The notes beneath the pieces are model-generated. The model saw only the letters and a list, made by a program, of their open reading frames with translations, ran no database searches and was not told the origin of the DNA. Of a DNA stretch of 12,229 nt, positions 8,551-12,229 are shown piece after piece. Numbering within the stretch: the stretch's first letter is position 1; each line of letters starts with the position of its first letter. The DNA is taken from assembly GCA_946481615.1 (NCBI GenBank), contig CAMLOR010000083.1:1-12229 (forward strand), given 5' to 3'. The stretch is from an uncultured Aquimonas sp. Its GTDB lineage: Bacteria; Pseudomonadota; Gammaproteobacteria; Xanthomonadales; Xanthomonadaceae. Made by a program: the position numbers and the translations under genes.

Positions 8551-8556
8551 ATTATC
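8551..8556 (-). promoter_or_regulatory. Candidate -10 element (GATAAT) for the metalloprotease gene
   Basis: On the minus strand GATAAT sits in the 51-bp gap between the ligase stop codon and the protease ATG. Initiation ~7 nt downstream would leave a leader of about 33 nt containing the AGGGGA ribosome site. No clear -35 box is visible at the right distance. It would allow the protease to be expressed independently of the upstream operon. Confidence 0.3.
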
Positions 8557-8562
8557 AACCCA

Positions 8563-9786
8563 TCATGTGCGCCGCGAGAAAGCCTCGAGCGCCGAGGCGA
8601 TGGGGTCCGCACCCTGCGCCGCCGTCGGCAGGATGGTATGTGGCACGAAGCGCGAGGTGTCCTGCGTGATGCGCGTCGCATCCTCGCGCACGCCCAGGCC
8701 GCAGGCGCGGTCCGCGACCACCCAGCTGCCCAGCAGGGCATGGTGGCCGTCGAATTCGGGCAGCGGATGGTAGCGCTGGTCGATCCACGGGCCTGCGGTA
8801 TCGGGGCCGGGACTTTCGACCTGCGTGCCGTCGGGCAGACGCATCGACACATTGCTGCCTTCGCGCGAGAAGAACGGCTTGCGCACCCAGCCCGGTTCCA
8901 GCGGCGCGCGCGCATCGTCCACGAAGCGGGCTTCGAGCAGGTTGGGATGGCCAGGGTGCCGCTCCCACAGCAGCGGCAGCAGGCCCTTGTTGGCCAGCAC
9001 GCTTTTCCAGGCCGGTTCGATCAACTGCACGCCGGCCGACGGCAGCGCCGCGCCGAATTCGTCCTCGAACAGGTATTCGAGCGGATACAGCTTGAACAGC
9101 GAGCGGATCACGCGATCGTCGAGATCGGTGAGGCGGCCATCGGTGGAAAGACCGATGTCCTCGATCGCGATGAAGGCGGTTTCGAGCCCGGCCTGCTGCG
9201 CGCAATCGCGCAGATAGTCGACCGTGCCGCGATCCTCGGCGGAATCGCGCACCGCGCTGAAGTAGAGCGGCTTGTGCAGCGAGGGCGCCAGATGGCCCAG
9301 CGCCTCGATCAAGGCTTCCTGGATCGAGTTGAACTGATCGCTGCCGCGCGGCAGTGCGCCGCGCTCGATCTGCTGTTCGAGCCACAGCCACTGGAAGAAG
9401 GCCGCTTCGTAGAGCGCGGTGGGCGTGTCGTAATTGAGTTCGTAGAGTTTCGCGGGACCGCGGCCGTCGTAGGCGAGGTCCATGCGGCCGTAGAGGTGCG
9501 GCTCGCCCTCGTGCCAGCTGCGCCGCACCCAGGCGCGGAACGGCGCGGGAATGGCGAGGCGCGCGAGCAGCTCGTCGCTGTCGACGATTTCCGCGACCAG
9601 ATCCATCGCCAGCTCGTGCAGGGCTTCGGTCGGCGCTTCGATGTCGCGTTCGATCTGGTCGAGCGTGAAGGCGTAGCAGGCGCGTTCGTCCCAGTACGGT
9701 TCGCCGCCGATGGTGTGGAAGCCGAAGCCGTGGCGCTCGGCCGTGGCGCGCCAGTCGGCGCGCTCGGCGATCGCGATGCGGCGCAA
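8563..9786 (-). CDS. yjfC: Glutathionylspermidine-synthase-family ATP-grasp amine ligase (YgiC/YjfC type)
   Basis: This 407-residue cytoplasmic ligase belongs to the family of the E. coli glutathionylspermidine synthetase C-terminal domain. Family members are expected to join a carboxylate to an amine using ATP, but the YgiC/YjfC substrates are not established. Recognisable blocks are: GEPYWDE (28-34), YGRMDLAYDG (99-108), YELNYDTPT (115-123, candidate Mg/ATP residues E116, N118, D120), LYEAAFFQWLWLE (125-137), EDIGLSTDG (209-217), EPAWKS (257-262), NKGLLPLLW (266-274, ATP-binding Lys), VRKPFFSREG (301-310) and RITQDTSRFVPH (372-383). It starts with TTG, one base after the TGA of the preceding gene. 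From this TTG the N-terminus aligns with that of E. coli YgiC/YjfC (RRIAIAERADW) as remembered, and no in-frame ATG lies nearby. Coupled translation is likely. The last ~24 residues extend beyond the family core. YjfC is preferred over YgiC because of the DUF350 neighbour. Confidence 0.92.
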   Translation of the reverse strand: MRRIAIAERADWRATAERHGFGFHTIGGEPYWDERACYAFTLDQIERDIEAPTEALHELAMDLVAEIVDSDELLARLAIPAPFRAWVRRSWHEGEPHLYGRMDLAYDGRGPAKLYELNYDTPTALYEAAFFQWLWLEQQIERGALPRGSDQFNSIQEALIEALGHLAPSLHKPLYFSAVRDSAEDRGTVDYLRDCAQQAGLETAFIAIEDIGLSTDGRLTDLDDRVIRSLFKLYPLEYLFEDEFGAALPSAGVQLIEPAWKSVLANKGLLPLLWERHPGHPNLLEARFVDDARAPLEPGWVRKPFFSREGSNVSMRLPDGTQVESPGPDTAGPWIDQRYHPLPEFDGHHALLGSWVVADRACGLGVREDATRITQDTSRFVPHTILPTAAQGADPIASALEAFSRRT

Positions 9787-9787
9787 C

Positions 9788-10300
9788 TCAGCTGCCCCAG
9801 CTGCCGCGCGCCGCCGCGCGTGCGCCGAAGCCCGCGCGCGTCTGCGTGACGGCGCGCTGCGGCTGCGCGGCGGCCGGATCGACGCGCACGCGGCCGGTCT
9901 GGCGTCCGACGTTGTAGCCGCCGGCCGTCGTCCATTCGCCGTTGCGCGGCCGGTACAGCGGCTGCGGCGCGAGGCTGCTGCGCCCGTCGAGCGCGCGGCC
10001 GAGCAGGAAGCCCGTCATCAGCGGCATGAAGAAGCCCTGCGAATGCGGGGTGCGGCTGCACTGCGCTTCGCCGAAATCGGCGACGCAATCGGCGTGGCTC
10101 ACGTAGCGCGGCGAATTGGCTTCGGCCTCGCGGCGCGCGCCGTCGTAGGCCTGCTGGCATTGCGCGGCATCCATCATGCCGTCGGTGATGCATTCGTCGA
10201 CGCTTTGATAGACGAAGGCTTCCTGCCGTTCCTGGCAGGCGACGAGCGCCAGCGGCGTCAGGCCCATCAGCACGAGGCGTGCGGTGCGCGAACGTTTCAC
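9788..10300 (-). CDS. yjfM: DUF1190 (YgiB/YjfM-like) lipoprotein
   Basis: This is a 170-residue predicted lipoprotein of unknown function. I chose the GTG at 10300 because it has GAGGAG six to seven bases upstream and opens directly into a lipoprotein signal peptide with lipobox L19-V20-A21-C22. Gln at +2 favours the outer membrane. Four further cysteines follow (37, 48, 72, 81), spaced as in YgiB-like proteins. The family block PRYVSHADCVADFGEAQC is present, then a glycine-containing FFMPLMTGFLLGR segment (~90-104) and an Arg/Ala/Gly-rich tail. A longer open frame extends upstream to 10978, but that part overlaps yjfL out of frame and is not protein-like. The gene lies between the DUF350 and ligase genes in one operon. 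Confidence 0.9.
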   Translation of the reverse strand: MKRSRTARLVLMGLTPLALVACQERQEAFVYQSVDECITDGMMDAAQCQQAYDGARREAEANSPRYVSHADCVADFGEAQCSRTPHSQGFFMPLMTGFLLGRALDGRSSLAPQPLYRPRNGEWTTAGGYNVGRQTGRVRVDPAAAQPQRAVTQTRAGFGARAAARGSWGS

Positions 10301-10307
10301 GATCGGT

Positions 10308-10313
10308 CTCCTC
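10308..10313 (-). promoter_or_regulatory. Ribosome binding site of the DUF1190 gene overlapping the yjfL stop codon
   Basis: GAGGAG on the minus strand overlaps the TGA of the upstream DUF350 gene (TGAGGAG) and precedes the GTG at 10300 by seven bases. It decides the GTG start and indicates translational coupling between the first two genes of the operon. Confidence 0.8.
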
Positions 10314-10719
10314 AGTAGGACATCGAGGCGGCGTTGAGCAGGCCCACGCCCACCGACACCGCGGCCACGAAGCCGCCGGCGGCGGTTTCGTTCGCTTCGA
10401 TGCGCGCCGGAAGGTTCGGCAGGAACAGGCGCAGCACCAGGAACACCGCGAGCTGCACCACCAGCGCCGCGCCGCCCCAGATCGCGCAATCGGCCAGGCC
10501 CACCGAATGCGTGATGGCGGCGTGCAGCGGCAGGCAGAAGCCGAGCAGCGAACCGCCGAAGGCGAGCGCCGCGGCCGGTTTGTTCTCGCGGATCAGCGCG
10601 AACTCGCGATGCGGCGTCAGGTGCACGTAGATGGCGCAGAACAGCACCAGCAGGCCGATGGCCACGCCGAAATAGGCGAGGAAGGCCGGCAGGCCGGCGA
10701 GCGAGGCGGTGATGTCCAT
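10312..10719 (-). CDS. yjfL: DUF350 (YjfL-like) inner membrane protein
   Basis: This 135-residue polytopic membrane protein has four predicted helices (about 10-33, 48-70, 77-101, 113-132). The pattern of two DUF350 halves, each with small-residue-rich helices (FGGSLLGFCLPLHAAI; AAGGFVAAVSVGVGLLNAAS), is typical of YjfL. The polar stretch between helices 1 and 2 (HREFALIRENKPAAA) resembles the conserved EIxLIRxGN-type loop of the family. ATG at 10719 has only a weak upstream GGA. It is the first gene of the trio; an 11-nt gap separates it from the DUF1190 gene. The biochemical role is unknown. Association with an ATP-grasp ligase in other bacteria suggests a membrane partner for that enzyme. 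Confidence 0.9.
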   Translation of the reverse strand: MDITASLAGLPAFLAYFGVAIGLLVLFCAIYVHLTPHREFALIRENKPAAALAFGGSLLGFCLPLHAAITHSVGLADCAIWGGAALVVQLAVFLVLRLFLPNLPARIEANETAAGGFVAAVSVGVGLLNAASMSY

Positions 10720-10847
10720 GAGCGGTTCCGGAGCGGCGGGCGGTGCGACAGCCTACCGGAGGCCGTCGCCGGGGCATACGTGACGCGCGCGGCGATCGCG
10801 CAGTTTCGGCGCTGGTGCGGACGCAGCGCGGCTGCCACGCTGGAGGA
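10720..10847. promoter_or_regulatory. Divergent promoter region between yjfL-like operon and the membrane protein/GNAT pair
   Basis: This 128-bp GC-rich gap lies between divergent start codons, so it should carry both promoters. On the minus strand TAGGCT (10751-10756) is a possible -10 element without a good -35. A perfect 8-bp palindrome GCGATCGC lies at 10792-10799 but is of a kind common in GC-rich DNA. No recognised operator or riboswitch was seen. Confidence 0.4.
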
Positions 10848-11312
10848 ATGACTTCCCTTCGTCCGCATCCGCGTGCCCTGCCCTTCATCCTCGGCGGCGG
10901 CCTGTTCGTCGCCGCGCTCGACATCGCGCTCGCCATGGGGTTCTGGCATTGGCGCGCGGAGGTGGCGCCGATGCGCATCCTGCAGAGCGTCGCGGCGGGG
11001 TTGCTCGGCCGCGAGTCCTACGCGCTCGGCGCGCGCAGCGCGTTGCTGGGCGCTTTCCTGCACGCGGGCATCGCCTGCGGCATGGCGGCGGTGTACTGGT
11101 TGGCGAGCCGGCGTTCGCGCTGGATGCGCGATGCGTGGCTGCCGGCGGGGCTCGCCTATGGCTTCGCGCTGTATCTGGCGATGAACTTCGTGGTGTTGCC
11201 GCTCTCGCGCGCCACGCCCGTGCCGTTCTCGTGGGACTGGTTCGCGGCCAGCGTCTTCGCGCATCTGGTGCTGGTCGGGTTGCCGCTGGCCTGGATGGCA
11301 CGCGCGCGCTGA
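10848..11312 (+). CDS. Four-helix integral membrane protein, function unknown
   Basis: This 154-residue protein has four predicted transmembrane segments (about 11-35, 65-86, 96-119, 131-150). Segments of note are ILQSVAAGLLGRESY between helices 1 and 2 and AYGFALYLAMNFVVLPLS in helix 3. I recognise it only as a conserved hypothetical type found in proteobacteria and do not assign a family. The ATG at 10848 is directly abutted by GGAGGA, which is closer than usual for a ribosome site. An upstream in-frame GTG at 10743 would add an Arg-rich, non-protein-like stretch, so the ATG is preferred. The gene lies 17 nt upstream of the GNAT gene on the same strand, probably in one transcription unit. 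Confidence 0.75.
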   Translation: MTSLRPHPRALPFILGGGLFVAALDIALAMGFWHWRAEVAPMRILQSVAAGLLGRESYALGARSALLGAFLHAGIACGMAAVYWLASRRSRWMRDAWLPAGLAYGFALYLAMNFVVLPLSRATPVPFSWDWFAASVFAHLVLVGLPLAWMARAR

Positions 11313-11317
11313 TGCGC

Positions 11318-11323
11318 TAGCCT
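11318..11323 (+). promoter_or_regulatory. Candidate -10 element (TAGCCT) placing a leaderless start at the GNAT ATG
   Basis: TAGCCT ends exactly six bases before the ATG at 11330, and no Shine-Dalgarno sequence precedes that ATG. This geometry fits a leaderless internal promoter. The hexamer lies in the 17-nt gap after the membrane-protein gene and no -35 box was identified, so confidence is low. Confidence 0.25.
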
Positions 11324-11329
11324 TCGCGC

Positions 11330-12004
11330 ATGGAGGCGCAACTCGATAGTCCGATCTGGAATGCGCTGCGCTCGCGGCACGCGGGGTTCGCGCGCGGCGA
11401 TGGGCGTGCGCTGCGTTATCCGCCCGAGGTCGCGCCGTTCCTCGGCGTGCCGGACGATGCGCCGGCGCAGGAGGCACTCGATGCTTTGCTGCCGCCGGGC
11501 GATGCGGTGTATCTGCTCGGTACCGCGCCGCGCGTCGCTGCGCCGTACAGCCTGCGCGAGTATCCGCCGCTGGCGCAGATGGTGTGCGAGCGACCGGTCG
11601 CGGTGCCGGAGGGGCCCGCCATCGAACCGCTCGGCGCCGCGCACCGCGACGACGTGCTGGCCCTCACCGCGCTCGTCTATCCGCACTATTTCCGGCCGCG
11701 CACCATGGAGCTCGGCCGCTACTTCGGCATCTATCTCGAGGGCCGCCTCGCCGCCATCGTCGGCGAGCGCATGGCCACGCCCGACTGCCAGGAAATCAGC
11801 GCCGTCTGCACGCACCCGGATTTCCTCGGGCGCGGCCTGGCGCGCCGCCTGCTGGCCTTCCTCGGCAACGACGTCCTCGCCCAGGGCCGCCTCCCCTTCC
11901 TGCACGTCAGCCACGAAAACCACCGCGCCAAACAACTCTACGAACGCGGCGGCTGGCGCTTGCGTTGCGACATCGGGTTCTGGTCGTTGCGGCGTGAGGG
12001 GTGA
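11330..12004 (+). CDS. GNAT family N-acetyltransferase
   Basis: This 224-residue protein is predicted to transfer an acetyl group from acetyl-CoA to an amine; the acceptor is unknown. The C-terminal half (~98-222) is the GNAT fold. The acetyl-CoA loop is visible as ISAVCTHPDFLGRGLARRLL (156-175) with the G167-R-G-L-A turn, followed by the HVSHENHRAKQLYERGGW block (192-209), where N197 and Y204 occupy the usual Asn and Tyr positions. The N-terminal half (1-95) is a separate region (ALRYPPEVAPF, 27-37) of the kind seen in FR47-like acetyltransferases. No membrane segments are present. It follows the membrane-protein gene by 17 nt. An alternative frame over the same region is a compositional shadow. 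Confidence 0.88.
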   Translation: MEAQLDSPIWNALRSRHAGFARGDGRALRYPPEVAPFLGVPDDAPAQEALDALLPPGDAVYLLGTAPRVAAPYSLREYPPLAQMVCERPVAVPEGPAIEPLGAAHRDDVLALTALVYPHYFRPRTMELGRYFGIYLEGRLAAIVGERMATPDCQEISAVCTHPDFLGRGLARRLLAFLGNDVLAQGRLPFLHVSHENHRAKQLYERGGWRLRCDIGFWSLRREG

Positions 12005-12020
12005 GCTTTCCGCTCTGTCG

Positions 12021-12059
12021 AAGAGCAGGTGGTTTCCGTAAGGCATCGCACGTGCTCTT
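12021..12059. repeat. 7-bp inverted repeat downstream of the GNAT gene
   Basis: AAGAGCA (12021-12027) pairs perfectly with TGCTCTT (12053-12059) across a 25-nt loop, 17 nt after the GNAT stop codon. It could form an mRNA 3'-end hairpin. No U-tract follows. Confidence 0.5.
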
Positions 12060-12091
12060 GCCGGGGTGGGGTGGCCGGCGAGGCTGCGGCG

Positions 12092-12114
12092 CCCGCGCGA
12101 TGAAGCCGCGCGGG
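12092..12114. repeat. 8-bp perfect GC hairpin
   Basis: CCCGCGCG (12092-12099) and CGCGCGGG (12107-12114) are perfect reverse complements with a 7-nt loop ATGAAGC. The compact GC stem resembles repetitive extragenic palindromes. Confidence 0.6.
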
Positions 12115-12116
12115 AA

Positions 12117-12219
12117 GCTGGGCTCGGCCGGGGTTTTCGATTCGGCATCCTGCCTCAGCGAAAACGCGCGGGCTTCCTGCCCGCGCCCGCCTTCGGCGGC
12201 CTGATCGTCCGAGCCCAGC
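12117..12219. repeat. Nested multi-arm inverted repeat structure (possible REP cluster or structured RNA)
   Basis: An outer 11-bp perfect stem, GCTGGGCTCGG (12117-12127) with CCGAGCCCAGC (12209-12219), encloses three arms. Arm one is GTTTTCG (12133-12139) with CGAAAAC (12159-12165), capped by GGCA-TCC-TGCC (12144-12154). Arm two is GCGCGGGC-TTCCT-GCCCGCGC (12166-12186). Arm three is CCGCC-TTC-GGCGG (12187-12199). The pairings are mutually compatible. Whether the structure acts as DNA or RNA cannot be told from the sequence. Confidence 0.55.
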
Positions 12220-12229
12220 CGCCTTCGCA

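Larger units (their letters stand above)
12005..12229. other. Non-coding tail with clustered inverted repeats
   Basis: No convincing gene is present. Open frames crossing this stretch have low-complexity Arg/Pro/Ala/Ser composition and extend out of frame into the GNAT gene. The region instead holds at least five perfect inverted repeats in about 200 bp (listed separately). It may serve as a transcription end for the GNAT operon, although no T-tract follows any hairpin. It runs to the window edge, so a downstream copy or gene could continue it. Confidence 0.6.

Noticed and set aside
6709..9849. 1046-codon plus-strand open frame spanning the protease and ligase genes
   Set aside because: It crosses two unrelated, well-supported minus-strand genes and the gap between them. 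It is Arg/Ala/His-rich with no motif.
10301..10978. N-terminal extension of the DUF1190 frame up to 10978
   Set aside because: It overlaps the DUF350 gene out of frame, crosses the divergent promoter and lacks protein-like composition. The lipoprotein signal with its own ribosome site starts at the GTG at 10300.
11156..12148. 330-codon minus-strand open frame over the GNAT gene and the tail
   Set aside because: Antisense to the GNAT gene. Its N-terminal part encodes low-complexity Pro/Arg/Ser sequence from the inverted-repeat region.
1..12229. CRISPR array, tRNA, rRNA, insertion sequence, phage or toxin-antitoxin module
   Set aside because: No regularly spaced direct repeats, cloverleaf tRNA, transposase or integrase motifs, or small toxin/antitoxin pairs were found on either strand.

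Overview
The window is GC-rich, densely coded DNA from a gammaproteobacterium. It is most likely from the Lysobacterales (Xanthomonadales) or a close relative. This is an inference from three things: the architecture of the two cyclic-di-GMP proteins, the reprolysin-like protease with Ig-like repeats and a C-terminal FGDSFE ending, and the GC-rich codon usage that leaves very long antisense open frames. No rRNA, tRNA, CRISPR array, transposase, integrase or phage gene was seen.

Layout. (1) 1-2605, minus strand: a membrane sensor of CHASE4-GAF-degenerate GGDEF-EAL type, a cyclic-di-GMP phosphodiesterase whose C-terminus lies outside the window. (2) 2606-2876: a 271-bp divergent promoter region. 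(3) 2877-5942, plus strand: a 1021-residue diguanylate cyclase with a periplasmic 14-repeat propeller, a Y_Y_Y domain, one transmembrane helix and a GGEEF domain. Genes 1 and 3 therefore encode opposing activities on cyclic-di-GMP, transcribed away from each other. (4) 5971-8511, minus strand: a secreted zinc metalloprotease with three Ig-like repeats and a DUF11-like domain, convergent with gene 3. (5) 8563-10719, minus strand: a tight three-gene operon of DUF350 membrane protein, DUF1190 lipoprotein and an ATP-grasp amine ligase of the glutathionylspermidine-synthase family. This is the same order as yjfL-yjfM-yjfC of E. coli. Its second gene starts with GTG and its third with TTG. (6) 10848-12004, plus strand, divergent from the operon: a four-helix membrane protein of unknown function followed by a GNAT acetyltransferase. 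(7) 12005-12229: no gene, but a dense cluster of perfect inverted repeats, including a nested multi-arm structure.

How the genes work together. Genes 1 and 3 probably form a local signalling pair that raises or lowers cyclic-di-GMP in response to periplasmic cues. The DUF350/DUF1190/ligase trio probably acts as a unit at the cell envelope; its substrate is unknown in this family. The protease is exported and may be transcribed separately or as read-through from that operon. No wholly new multi-gene system is evident. The best candidates for follow-up are the structured tail at 12021-12219, the yjfLMC-like trio reduced to three genes, and the divergent synthase/phosphodiesterase pair.
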